Origin: Erythrophleum ivorense
Taxonomy: Eukaryota; Streptophyta; Magnoliopsida; Fabales; Fabaceae
Reading direction: 5' to 3'
Length of the DNA: 64,000 bases
NCBI GenBank assembly: GCA_026724425.1
Contig: JAIUCV010001119.1
Location: forward strand, 62,001 to 126,000
Below the pieces are notes generated by a model. The model saw only the letters and a list, made by a program, of their open reading frames with translations. It was not told the origin of the DNA and searched no databases. The translations under genes were made by a program, and so were the position numbers. Below are positions 1 through 10,734 of this stretch, in pieces; the first letter of the stretch is position 1, and the number at the start of each line of letters is the position of its first letter.

Positions 1-1004
1 TGAACAATAACTACATAATTATATAATTCTTGACCAAATTCCAAAATTTACTAAATATTCTATAGAGTTCAAAAAAATACCACCTTTAGCTTGTAGGAAA
101 CCTCTATAAATTCTCTCAAATTTCAACCCAAAACTATATCATTTGGGTTGTCAAGGATAAGGATGTAATTTATGGCTCATTTAAACCAAACTTTAGTTCT
201 AAAATGGTCCATTTGGCTCTAAATTGTAATCTCTTATTTTGAGCAAATTTTAATATACTCATGCTTCATTTTTCATGAAAACCATTGCATGAAATAAGGC
301 TAACTACTAAAAATCACTATCTCATATCCCATATTGCACATAGAGCTTGTAATGAATGACATGACAATTTACATTCCATACTCTTGCATTTACATCAAAA
401 TGGCATACTATCATGTTCATAATCTTATACATGAGGTACTAACTACTTATCATCATATAATACACTATGTTCCACCCATTTGATTACATAATACATCAAA
501 TACATATACATAACATAAGCTTTCCTATTACATCATTACTAAGAGTCTACTTCTTCTTTGGTTTTTTTTTCCTTCCTTGAATAACTTGTCATGGTTAGTA
601 GGAGATGAATGGGGTGAGATTCTTGGGAGCATCTCATTAGCAAATCTCAATCCATATCAATGCATGCAATGAGTGTAATGAGGAAATGCAAGTATGTGAC
701 TATATATGCATCAAATAATTCAAACATGAACACTTGCATGAAACATTAAAACTTATATAGCCATGGCATAGGATCATACTAATTAGGCTTAACTAAACTC
801 AACTATAGGCCAAGGAAGAGCTACTGTGTTTAATTCCCTGTCATAGGGAGCTAGGAGTCAAACATATTTTTATATATGCATAAAACTCATAACAAAAGCC
901 ATTTCAAAGCACAACTCATAAAGTCATCATACAGGTATCTTAGCTTATTCACACATCTAAATGCATGCAAGATAGGGAGAGATAGCTATCTTATGGAGGT
1001 TAAG
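1..1004 (-). repeat. Degenerate LTR-A-related fragment
   Basis: No gene is visible. The sequence is an old, diverged LTR of the dominant family in sense (-) orientation. It keeps recognisable blocks in the order seen in better copies: the 'atattctatagag' block near 55, a diverged hairpin-type motif (gagatt...aatctc) near 620-660, and a block near 965-1000 that resembles the 'gagagagctacc' segment of other copies. It is cut off at 1004 by the next repeat. The short open frame near 876 is a chance frame in this repeat. Confidence 0.55.
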
Positions 1005-2172
1005 TGTAACATCTGTCATTCTAAAAGTCTAAAACTAAATGGATTACCAAAGGAAGTCCCATAAATTGAATGATTAGAGACCAAATAAAATTAGAATGAT
1101 AATCTAGAAAATAAAAAATGGGGATACAAGGCTAAAGGTGCCCAGACACTAGAGCCAAAATAGTTAAACAAAATTAGACGAAAAGGTAGTGACATTTTTA
1201 TAATTTTGGATAACTTTTAGAAAACTCAAAGTAAGGATCTTTAAATGGAAAAATTGAGTTTCCCAAAGTCCTCAAAGGCCCTAAAAATCATAGGAACCTC
1301 TAGAATGATAAAACCCCTTCGGTATGTAATTTAGATTGTTGGTGGACTGAAACTTTGATCGATTCGTTCGGAAATGTTTTAAATCCAATTTGGGTGAAAC
1401 CAAAGGTATTTGATGAATTAGAGAATCTAAATTTTATAATGGAGAAGATGATTTTCAAAAAGGAGTTGAAATGAGCCCAAGTGGAAAGAACCAAGAAAAG
1501 GGTAAAATGGAATTTTTTAAAAAGTCTTATAACTTAGCCTTACTTCTTATATCTCATGCCCCACCTCCTATCTTCATCCCATCGACCCAATTCTGCCCCA
1601 AAATAGAACTTGGATAGCTAGAAGTGGCACACCAAAAGAGGGAAGAGAAGGGAGCAAAAACCAAGGAAAAAGGTAAGAAAATCAATAGTTTTTCATGCTT
1701 CCTCCTTCACTAACCTTGTTCTCCTTTTTTTCCTCCCTTTTCCTATAGCTTTAATGATTGATTTGAGGTTGATTCATGGCTAGTTTAGTGAGAGGAAGAG
1801 AGACTTTGAAGGAGAGAGTAGAAACAAGTGAAAGTCCTCTTGGAAAAGCTAGAAAATAAGGTAACTTCCATGGCTTGTCTTGCTTCTTCTTGCTTGTTCT
1901 CCTTAGGTGTAATTTTGGCCAACACTAGACTATCTAAGAGGGGATGATTTCTGACCAAACCAAGGAAGAAACAAGGGTTTTAGAGTATGAGAAACAAGAA
2001 TATGCAATTAGATTTAAAATAGAAGCTTTAGAATTCAAGTTGTAAAGTCTAGGGATTTTGTTGCACCTAGTCATTCTTAAAGCTTTTAAAGGATAGTCTA
2101 GCCTATGTAAGAGTATGTATGTATTCATAAGAGGTCTAGGAAGCTTCACAAGTGCCATTTCCTTAATAAAAA
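1005..2172 (+). repeat. LTR-A 5' portion, sense (+)
   Basis: Starts with TGTAACATC, the sense start of the LTR-A family, and follows the same block order as the copies at 8567 and 15448: an early block shared with 14897, the TATA-proximal segment near 1540, and the conserved AAGGTAAG-like sites near 1670 and 1857. Near 2172 the text switches to the opposite strand of the same family. The 3' two thirds of this LTR are therefore missing, and with the next feature it forms an inverted pair. Confidence 0.75.
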
Positions 2173-3378
2173 TTAAGCATGTGGGGAGCATCTTAGGGAT
2201 CTTAGGAGCTCATTTAAACTCTTAATTTGACCTAGGAATCATCATACAAAATCAGATTTGGGAAGGTGCACACAAAACCCTAGAATTTGCATATTGAAAT
2301 CTAAAGGGTTTTTGTTAATTCTCTTTGCATATTCTTAATCTCCACACCATTTTTCCTTAGATTCATGCTTGGTTCTATCTAAAAATCATCTCCTCCTAGG
2401 ATTTTCTCAAGTGGGGCGAAATGGTGGAGAAAGGAACCAAAGATGACAACTATAGGAAGAGAAATTACCTTGTTTTCTTGCTTTTTCTCACTTGAATATT
2501 GTGTTCTTTGAGCCTTTCTCTTCAAATCTGAGTTTTCCCCTCAATTTCTCCTCTAAAACAAATCCATATACTTCATTATAATCATAGGAAATAAAGGAGA
2601 ATGAAGGAGAAGAGGTTTAGAAGAGAAAGAGCATGAAAAACCATGAAAATCCATACCTTTCTACCTTGAATTTCTCCTCCTTTTCTTCCTCCTCTTGTGT
2701 GCTTCATCCTCTAGGATTTTCCTCTGGTTTTGGGCAGAACATTGTCATGCATAATGAAAGGAGAAGAAGGGTGCATCATATATATAGGTGGGAGTAAGTT
2801 ACACTTTTCAAAAATTCCCATTTTGCCCTTCATTTTTGATATTTTTGTTTCTCCTTCGTTTTAGCTCGTTTTTGAGAACTGTCTTCTCCATTATGAAGTT
2901 TAGATTCCCAATTTAGTAAAATGCCTTTGGAATTGCTCAAATCAGAGCTAAAACCTTCCCGAACGAATCCGTCAAAGTTCGGATACACTGACATTGGAAA
3001 ACATCCACTGAGGGGTTTTAGTTGTCCCGGGGCTTTCCATAGTTTTTAGGGTCTCTGAGAACCTTGGGAAACTCAAAAATTTCATTTAAAAAGCTCTCCT
3101 ATGTAAATTCCAAAATTTACTTAAAATTATGAAAATGCCATTACGTTTCATAAGTTTTTTGTAAGACTTTGTTTCTTCATTCTAACTCCGTTTTTCTTTT
3201 CGTCTAAGCCTAGGATTCTCATTTTTGGGAGTCTAGAATGCTTCCTAAATTTTTGAGACCTTAGCTACATCGTTTCAGGGGACTTCCTTTTGTATCTGGT
3301 GAGTTTTATTCGTTTACGGAGAAACTGTACGTTACGTTTCTCACGCTTTCTTTCATTTTCAGAAAACTGGATATTACA
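2173..3378 (-). repeat. LTR-A 5' portion, sense (-), inverted partner
   Basis: Matches the last 1.2 kb of the sense (-) LTR-A copies read on the + strand, closest to 44300-44740, and ends at ATATTACA, the antisense of the LTR start. A TATA-like run (catatatatagg) lies near 2776-2788, about 590 bp from the LTR edge, as in the other copies. Together with 1005-2172 it makes a head-to-head inverted repeat of about 1.2-kb arms, diverged by eye. Confidence 0.75.
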
Positions 3379-3599
3379 ATTAGGGTTCAAAAGAAACAAA
3401 AAATGTCTTAAAAGAAATAAATGAAAAATTAGATATTGGAAGTAAATAAAAAAATGTAGTAAGAATTAATACTATAACCAAATTAGAACAACAGTTTAGG
3501 GACACAGAAGAAACAGCCATAAACAAAATAAAAAGAAATAATCATAATAATTAATAGAATATAAAGAAAAATTGTTATCCAAAACCAACTATACCAGAT

Positions 3600-4540
3600 T
3601 TACAATTTGAAGAAAGATACACTATGATAGCCTTTCATTATGATAGCAGATCCATTTATGGGTAGAATATAAATGGATATAGTGAATATAAAATTATGAA
3701 TGTAATACAAGAGATAATGATGGCAATAGTAGCCTATAGGATAGAAAATAATGATGATCATAATATATTTGATATACTAATTCAAAGATCTATAGGAAGT
3801 CTAAAAGGATGGTGGGAAAACATATTAATAGAACAAGACAGACAAGAAATAAGATTTTTTCATCAAACTAAGATAAATGTTCGAGGACAAGAAGAAAAAT
3901 ATTTAGATAATATAGTTCAACTAGCCTATGTGATAGTTAAATCTTTTATGAGAGAACCAACAAGTATACAAGAAAGATATTTAGAAGAACTAATGAATTT
4001 AAGATATTAGACTTTAGCAGATTTTAGATGGTATAAAGATAGTTTTATTCCTAAAGTATTTCAAAGATAAGATGGTAATTTAGATTTTTGGAAAGAAAAA
4101 TATATTTTAGGCCTACCTAAATTATTTGCAGAAGAGTTAGAGATGAAATAAGAAATAAACAATAAATTATAGTTTAATGACTTATGGACATCCAATAAAT
4201 GTTATAAATATAATAGGATTAAGGTTATGTAATGAAATAAAAATGCAGCAAAAAATGTATATAGACAAAAAGTAAGGAAAATTAGAACTAGGAAATTTTT
4301 GTGAATAATGATTTAAAAAGATATAAGCTCCTACTAGGAGAAAAAAAATAAATCAGCATTTAAGACAAAATCTTTCTATAAAAGATATAAAAAGAGATAT
4401 AATCAATATTACAAGAAACCAAAAAAGAATTTTAGGTTTAAAGATAAACCAAATTATAAGAAAAACAAAAAAAGATATAGTCTGCTATAAGTATGGATAG
4501 TTTGGTCATTATTCTAATAAGTGTAAGACAAAGAAAAAGT
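3600..4540 (+). pseudogene. Coat-protein-like region with zinc-knuckle remnant (broken)
   Basis: The best open piece is 3696-4010 (104 aa), which keeps a tryptophan pair (KGWWEN). After a stop the sense continues as LADFRWYKDSF and WKEKYILGLPKL, then stops again. A lysine/tyrosine-rich basic tract (4340-4470) leads to a CCHC-like motif at 4483-4524, read as C-Y-K-Y-G-stop-F-G-H-Y-S-N-K-C. The second cysteine is replaced by tyrosine and an in-frame stop follows. In the family this region packages nucleic acid; here it cannot. Basic tract plus knuckle next to a protease also occurs in retrotransposon gag, but the upstream residues look viral. Confidence 0.7.
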
Positions 4541-5100
4541 TGTTATAATTAAACATAAGTGAAGAAAATAAGCAAAATCTTTTTAGGGTTTTAATAAATG
4601 AAGCTTTTACATTAGAATCTAAAATTGAAAGCCTTTTAGATAATGAGAAAGATCATACTTATCAAATTCAAGAAGAATCTAAAACAAAAACATCTACCTT
4701 AAATTTGGAAGAATGCCTAGGCATAGGTATATATGTTTGTAATAGTTGTATAACAACTATTGGAGATAGTAGTATTAATGTGATAGCCAAAGAGAATATC
4801 CAACTCTTGGTAGAAATAATAGATAAAATAAATGATGAAGACATAAAAAGCCAATACTTACTAAAAATAAAAGATATATTAGATAAAGGAAAAAATAAAA
4901 TAGAAAACCACCCCTATAAAACTAAAAGATATACTAAATAAATTTGAAAAGAAATAGCCTTTAAGGCAAAAACAAGGGAACTAAAAGAAAAAGAAATTTA
5001 CAGGGAATTAGAAATTTTAGAAACTAAGGCAAAATTAGAAAAAAGAGAGGAAGAAATAATTTTCAAAATGAGGAAATAGAAGAAATTCCTAAATTAGAGA
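4540..5100 (+). pseudogene. Linker between capsid and protease of the viral remnant
   Basis: Contains a 78-aa open piece at 4705-4941, acidic and lysine-rich, with a helical heptad-like stretch (NIQLLVEIIDKINDED). Just after it the frame continues as a charged coiled-coil-like segment (4950-5080) before the protease. Its position between knuckle and protease is consistent with the caulimovirid polyprotein. No catalytic motif is expected or seen. The open frame is a leftover of the polyprotein rather than a gene. Confidence 0.6.
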
Positions 5101-5690
5101 AAATACCTTGAGAACGATTTATACAGAGAATACAAAAAATCATTTATCAAAAATAGTATTGTCAAATAAACTTAGTAATAAATAACGAATATTCTAAAAA
5201 TTTAGTAATATTAGTAGATTCAGGTAGACACATGAATTGTGTACAGAAAGGATTAATACTCACAAAATATTATGAAAAAAACTTTAAAAAGTTTATTTGT
5301 AGCTAATAATTGAAAATTAAATATACAATATAAATTATGTAATACTCATATATGTGATAAAAGAATAAGTGTTCTAAAAATATTTTCATTCTAGTCAAAG
5401 ATTTAAATGAACTAGCAATAGCAGAGACACCTTTTTTACAACAAAATTATGCCATCCCAAGGAATCCCATCTAGAATAGTCACTATAGTGAGAGGAAAAG
5501 AAATAATCTTTGAATGGATAAAATTACCAATAGTCAAAGAAATTAATATGTTAAAGAAAAAACTTAATTTATAGAATAAATACAATAAAAAGGAAACAAA
5601 ACCAAATAAAAATTTTACAAAAAGAATTACATTATAAAAGAATAGAGGAACAAATAAAAAAACCCCAATATACAACAAAGGATAGAATAA
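5100..5690 (+). pseudogene. Aspartic protease-like region of the viral remnant (broken)
   Basis: Near 5211 the frame reads LVDSGRHMNCVQKG. The D-S-G triad (Asp codon 5217-5219) is the active-site signature of retroviral-type aspartic proteases, and an asparagine-cysteine pair follows as in pararetrovirus enzymes. The usual small residue after DSG is arginine here. The frame breaks near 5310 and resumes in pieces, including a flap/C-terminal-like 'TPFLQQN' near 5430. Stops at several points rule out function. Most of the complementary-strand open frame at 5436-5699 is a shadow. Confidence 0.65.
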
Positions 5691-5815
5691 ATAAAACAAA
5701 AGTTTGCAAAGGAAATTTGATCATAACACCAAAATGCATTTTTAGATAGAAAGAAACATGTAGTTAACCTACCTTATGAATAAAACTTTAATGAAAAACA
5801 AATACATGTAGGTGT
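5690..5815 (+). pseudogene. Leading edge of reverse transcriptase domain, truncated
   Basis: Reads FLDRKKHVVNLPYE, then a stop, then NFNEKQIH. These match the residues that precede the RT core in caulimovirid polyproteins. The similarity ends abruptly near 5810. No RT core, no YxDD box and no RNase H follow, so the fragment is cut here by the junction with the retrotransposon internal region. Confidence 0.6.
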
Positions 5816-7305
5816 ACTCTCTTTTTGCTTAGATTTTCTGCTTTCATCTTTAGGGGCATAATTATACTAACCTAATTTAGGTCACATATTCTCGATATCC
5901 TGAATCTAATTTACTGGCACTTTATTCTTCGCTTAGTACTCTTACTACTCGTGAGCTTTTACATACGCAAGTCTTATATTAGGGAAACTCATCTGATTAT
6001 TTTACTATACTCATTTGATTAACTCTCCTTTAATCACTGCTAGAGCGAGGGTGCCTCTTTCTTGGTATTACTCTCTCAATGTCTCCTCCCTTTCTCATAT
6101 TTCTGAAATCACTAAATCAAGGATTTGTCCCTTGGAGAGTTAATGACCACTAATTGGGTGGTCCTTTATCTTATTACACCCATAGCATACTTCATATTTA
6201 GAGCTCACGGTGAAAGCTTGTCATTCACTAACATATAGAATAACATTCTAGGTTGGAGTCAATGCCTTGTGGGCGAGTCTCAACACCCTTATTACTCCCG
6301 TTTCTAATAAGATAGCTCTAGGTTCTACTCCATCTTAAACATCCTCGGGCTCATTCATAAGCTAAGCTAGTCTCTTTCTTAGACTCATGCACTAGGTCCA
6401 CTGCTCAGCTATTACTTAATTATTCTTAGCATTTGCTAGTGGGTTATTTATCTCTCTTCCATCTTGGTCGCACTAGAGGTCTTACTCTCTGGACTCTGTC
6501 TGACCCCATAATAGTTCATTTCTCATATTAATTTGAATATGACCAACAAGGCCTTCCATATGATAATACACTCCATCAACACTAGTACTTCATTTTTGAC
6601 TACACAGTTCGAGCCTCAACTGCCTTTATGTTCAGCCTACCATCAAGGCTAAAGGGTTCTGCCCCTTGCATTATTCTTGTATAGCCTAATGGTACATATG
6701 GCCTGTCAGGGCTCTGTGGAGTGTTGCTTATAGACTTTATCCTCTGGCTTGAGGAAATAACTTTCTAGACTTTCTAATTCATCTAAACATTTGGGTGTCA
6801 TGGCTGGGGAGAACATCTCTCTCTCATTTCCCCTCTAATTGATTTTTGGGCAGCAGCAATTTCATCTCATACTGTGCTGCATCACTGCTTGTCTCTGCCT
6901 TAGGCAAAATATCTCAAAATGGTCAGAATGTGGCAACCAGGGAGGATTAGGCCTTCTGCTTTTCTTTTCTAAGCAAGCCTCTCTTGCAGCTACATTATAA
7001 ACCCTTATTGCTAATACATTATGGCTCGCTCCAAATCCTAGCGAGCTACCTTAGCCTATAGAGCTTTAACCATAGGATCAATCTGCTCTGTTCTAGTCTT
7101 ATTGGCTCAACCCAAGAGGCCTACCTCTCCTAATGTTCACTACTTGCTCAAAGACCATTCTACAACTTACTTTACATAAACATATACATATGTCACCTTT
7201 AGACACCTAAAATGCCCTATACAAGCCTTTACATAACTGTATCATCACATGCTCAAGCCATAAGCAATCTTCGGAGGCCTGGATCTTTGCTATGATACCA
7301 ATAAA
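5816..7305 (-). pseudogene. 5' internal region of LTR-A retrotransposon (leader and probable gag remnant)
   Basis: This stretch is not LTR-like, has a more even base composition than its surroundings, and lies directly downstream (in - sense) of an LTR end and a primer binding site. It should therefore be leader plus gag. Read on the - strand it gives only short open pieces with many stops. Near 6150-6190 there is a degenerate Cys-Tyr-Gly-Cys...Asp-His string that may be a decayed gag zinc knuckle, about 1.1 kb from the PBS. No protease or RT signature was found before the junction with the viral remnant at about 5815. Assignment to Ty3-gypsy (Tekay/Del-like, because of the very long TGTAAC LTRs) is an inference. 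Confidence 0.45.
7281..7300 (-). other. Primer binding site of LTR-A element (initiator-Met type)
   Basis: On the - strand the sequence is TGGTATCATAGCAAAGATCC, 5 nt downstream of the LTR end. The first 12 bases match the usual plant initiator tRNA-Met PBS (TGGTATCAGAGC) with one mismatch. It shows that LTR-A is a genuine LTR and that its transcription runs from the TGTAATGTCC-type end toward the TGTAACACC-type end's complement. Confidence 0.75.
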
Positions 7306-8566
7306 TGTAATACCTTAGCCTCTTTACCTTTACACAATAGTCCATAGGCTATCTCTATCCATGGAATTTGTAATGGACTACAAATGTAAATGCATTTTCA
7401 AGAAAATGAATATATTTAATGGTATTTACTTGCGTTATGTAAGGCCCAAAATCTTCATTTCATGCTTCATGGACTATATGAGCTCATCCATATCATTTTC
7501 CATCCATAACAAATCTGTGCAAGTCACAAAACAACCTAAGAGTCTCAGATTTTAAAGCAAATTCCACAAAATCAACAGTTTGCTCTCAGGTTATAGGGGC
7601 AGATTTTTGACCTCAACTTTGGGAATTCATAATTAATTCTAAAAAAAATTAAAATCAAGCAAATGATAGCTTTTTGAAAAGTCCTGAATGTCCACCATAG
7701 GTTAAAAATAATTCTAGACCATAAAAAATCAACTGGGCCATGATTAACAATAGAATAGCACCAAGGGTCTAGCTGCCCTGGTTTGCGGTCACAAATTGTT
7801 CTATGAATTTCAAAAATTCAAAACTAATTCTAAAAAATAAAAATCTTGTAAACCAGACTATTCTAGAAAGCTGTGAGTGTACTAAAGACTAAAAATAATT
7901 CCAAACCAATGTTATGGCTTTTAACCTATGGAAATTGATGGAATAGTAACTTAGGTTAGGTTGCATTATTAGTACTGTTATGCAACTTCAAAAATTCATT
8001 TCTCCTTCTACAAAACTCCAAATGAGGTGATCTCAGTGGCTATGGAAAGCTTATAATGTCTAGTTTATATTTCTAAATTTTATGGGCATTGGACTTCATT
8101 TGACCCACATGCGACACAGAGAAGTAAACTGACCAAATGAATAGTAACCATACCATTTCTACATAATTTAGCCAACTTTGAAAATCATAATAAATTCTTT
8201 AGAGTTCAATGGCTCTGTGAAAAGCTCTAGATAAGACCTACTTGCTAGCCAAATTTTATAGAAAAAATTACTCATTTGGTCACACTTTGGTTCAGCACAC
8301 AAATATCACATAAGGGCAAATGAGTGGTAAAATCTCACATTCTCATATATCTAGCTCCCGTTAGATACACACACAATTTATATATACATTAGAACATGTA
8401 CAAAGGTTTACATCATGTATATATCTCATGGTTACATAGTTTGACATCAATATGCCATCAAAATGCCTATTTTTAATAATGATTTGTCAAAGTCTTGATC
8501 TTCAAGGTTGTTGGCCTCTATTTCTTTGTCCACTTGGCTCACTTAGACATGGTTAGACATGTGTGG
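7306..8566 (-). repeat. LTR-A, sense (-), segment 1 (5' LTR of the element with the PBS)
   Basis: Begins TGTAATACC directly beside the PBS and follows the block order of the other sense (-) copies. It is interrupted by the sense (+) LTR at 8567 and resumes at 12342. No gene is present; short open frames are chance. Confidence 0.8.
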
Positions 8567-10424
8567 TGTAACGAACGTAATTTTCGTAAAACTATGAAAT
8601 GAGTCATGTAAAAGCAAGTCCTTTGAAATCAGCTAGATAATGTCCCAAAAAATTTAAGTAGTGTTCTAGGCTCTTAAAAATAATAATCCTAGGCTCAGAC
8701 AAAAAAAAAAAAAAATAGAGCTATGATGGTGAAATGAAATTGTTACGAAATTGACGAAACGTAGTGGCATTTTTGTAAATATGTGCAAATTTTGGAAAAG
8801 CTCATAGGAGGGCTTTTTAAATAGAAAATTTGAGTTGCCTAGGGTTCTTATAGGCCCTGAAAATCATAGGCAGCCCCAGGACTAGTAAAACCCCTTCGGT
8901 GTACATTTTCTAATATCGGTGAGCCTGAACTTTGATGAATTCGTTCGGGAAAGTTTTAGCTCTAATTTGAGTGGTTCCAAAGGCATTTTATTAAATTGGG
9001 AACCTAAATTTTATAATAGAAAAGATTATTCTAAAAAAAGAGCTAAAACAAAGTTGAAATGAAACTTCCATTACGGAAGGACAAAATTGGAATTTTTGAA
9101 AAGTGAATTTCTTGAAGCTTCCACACACTTCTTCCTTTTTCTCCTATCATACAGCACGACTTCCCTTTGCCCAAAATATAGAAAATGACCAGCTTCTTGA
9201 GACGCACCAAGAGAGGGAGAAAAGGAGGAGAAAAATCAGGAAAAAAGGTTAGGAAATTTGTAGAATTTCATACTCTTTCTTCTTCCAACCTTGCTTATCT
9301 CCTTCCATGCTTTCTTTTTATGGTTTAGTTGAGCTTTTTGGTTCTGTTTTGAGTCCAGAACTAAGGGAAGTGGTTCAACTTAATTGAGAGGAGGCCAACC
9401 AAGGAGAAAAGTTCTTGAAACTAAGTTGGAATCCAAGGTAATTCATGCTTTAAGTTGCTTCTTCTCTTTGCTTCCTCTTACTTTGAGTTTTGGCCAACTT
9501 AGGGAGGAGTAGGAGGGGCTAAAATTTGGATAAAATCAAGGGGTAATCTTAAGAAAAAGAGTGTGAGGATTAAGATTATGCAAAGAAATTCCAATAAAAA
9601 CTAATAGAAATCAAGATAGAAAAGTGTAGACTTCTTTAGGGTTTTAGAAAATATGATTTTGTGTGAGTATTTCCTTGGCTATTTGAGTGTTTCCTTGAAC
9701 TCCTAAAACCTTTAGAAACTATCCCAAGTGGCTCTGCCATCAAGGAAAAATCAAGAAACTTGTGAACCTCCATTATGGTTCTAGGTTTAGCCAAGCAAGG
9801 TTCCATGGGCTAGGGGATGTTTTAATTTGTTATAGCCTTGGTTTGGGACTTTATATGATGTTAGAAGATGGGAGAAACTATTGAAAAAAAATTTTAAGAG
9901 CCATGGATTGGAAGATGGGACAATGGTGTCCATAATGGTGCTTTGTGAAGCAACTTGATTCTAAGCTTGTGTGAGGGATCCAAGGACTTTGAATGAGGCC
10001 AAGAGGCCTAGAAATGGAAAGAAATAGGAGCCTAGAGTTTGAATTATGAAGGTTGCTTCAATAGGCCATTTATGGAATCATTATGCCACTTATGGAACCA
10101 AGTGTGTATTTAAGAGTGAGTTTAGTGTTTTGGCTTGGTTCAAGTGTGTAATTTTGTGCTATTTATGGTGTTTAGGCCAAGAGAACATCCAACCACCTAA
10201 GTGCACTTGTGAGGCCAAAAAAAGGGAAGGATAAGACAAAGGAAAGCTTGCATAAATTCAAGGTAGCTCTCCACCTTATCCTCCTTGCATTCTTGTGTGC
10301 ATATGTATGTTTTTGTGTGCTTATGTGTGCTCTTGTGATTTGAGAACATGCCACTTGATATCTTGAGATTACATTGGTACCAATGTATTACCTTGAATAT
10401 CATTGATTGTGGAAATGGTTCATA

Positions 10425-10610
10425 AGGGTGAGGTGATGCCAAAAGTCCCTTAATGAAGGTGAAGAGATGCCAAAAGTCTCAAGGCATGGGTGAGACAAGG
10501 CCAAAAGTCTCTTGGAAGGGTGAGGCCAAGTCAAAAGTCCCTTGGCCAAGAGTGAGGCAAATCTAAAAGTCCTAGAAATGGGGTGAGGCAAAATCAAAAG
10601 TCCCTAGAGC
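10425..10610 (+). repeat. Minisatellite inside LTR-A (about 6 units of 33-40 bp)
   Basis: Imperfect tandem units of the form GGGTGAGGC..AG..CAAAAGTCCC. The core AAAAGTC(C/T)C recurs six times. Equivalent arrays sit at the same place in every LTR-A copy: near 12520-12700, 17310-17490, 20395-20575, 24210-24405, 29465-29640, 31500-31710, 40490-40690, 43400-43590, 46890-47060 and 54340-54480. Confidence 0.9.
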
Positions 10611-10717
10611 ATGATCTTAGCTTGAATGTGAATAAGTGACATGGAAATTGTGACTTTGCATACTTTATGATTGTCAAATCTTCCATACATATGCTTTGAA
10701 TGTATGTGTGAGCTATT

Positions 10718-10734
10718 GAGATTCTGGGAATCTC
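10718..10734 (+). other. Conserved LTR hairpin GAGATTC-TGG-GAATCTC
   Basis: A perfect 7-bp inverted repeat with a 3-nt loop, followed after 40-50 nt of pyrimidine-rich sequence by CTAG/GTGG. The same element occurs in all LTR-A copies (near 17650, 20709, 24532; antisense near 12357, 29305, 31350, 40342, 43238, 46712, 54179). Looser forms lie in LTR-B (near 37889) and LTR-C (near 49889 and 51448). Confidence 0.75.

Larger units (their letters stand above)
3379..5815 (+). pseudogene. Endogenous caulimovirid (plant pararetrovirus) fragment
   Basis: A very A-rich stretch carrying, in one direction and in genome order, a coiled-coil-like lysine/glutamate-rich segment, a coat-protein-like region, a basic tract with a zinc-knuckle remnant, a linker, a retroviral-type aspartic protease and the first residues before the reverse transcriptase core. 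This order is that of the capsid-to-pol part of Caulimoviridae. Overall spacing and residues suggest the petuvirus/florendovirus side of the family, which is an inference without a search. Many stops and frameshifts make it non-coding. It is bounded on the left by an LTR edge (3378) and on the right, near 5815, by sequence of an unrelated retrotransposon. The RT core and RNase H are absent. Confidence 0.75.

Noticed and set aside
876..1064. Small ORFs of 60-100 aa throughout the window as possible small genes
   Set aside because: They fall inside non-coding LTR repeats, differ between copies of the same repeat and show no shared domain.
3696..4010. 104-aa frame considered as retrotransposon gag
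   Set aside because: The following residues, the knuckle-protease spacing and the residues before the RT fit the caulimovirid polyprotein better, although a search is needed to settle it.
5436..5699. 87-aa Phe/Leu/Tyr-rich frame on the - strand resembling a membrane protein
   Set aside because: It is the complement of the A-rich viral remnant coding on the + strand; hydrophobicity follows from T-rich codons.
8701..8716. A-run considered as the poly(A) tail of a LINE or SINE
   Set aside because: It lies inside an LTR-A copy with LTR sequence continuing on both sides, and no flanking duplication or retroposon body is visible.
10030..10260. Conserved AG/GT-bounded segments considered as exons of a host gene
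   Set aside because: The same segments recur in every LTR-A copy and contain no sustained coding frame, so they belong to the LTR rather than to a gene.
10425..10610. Short regular repeats considered as a CRISPR array
   Set aside because: Units are contiguous and imperfect with no unique spacers of constant length, no cas genes are present, and the sequence is plant nuclear DNA.
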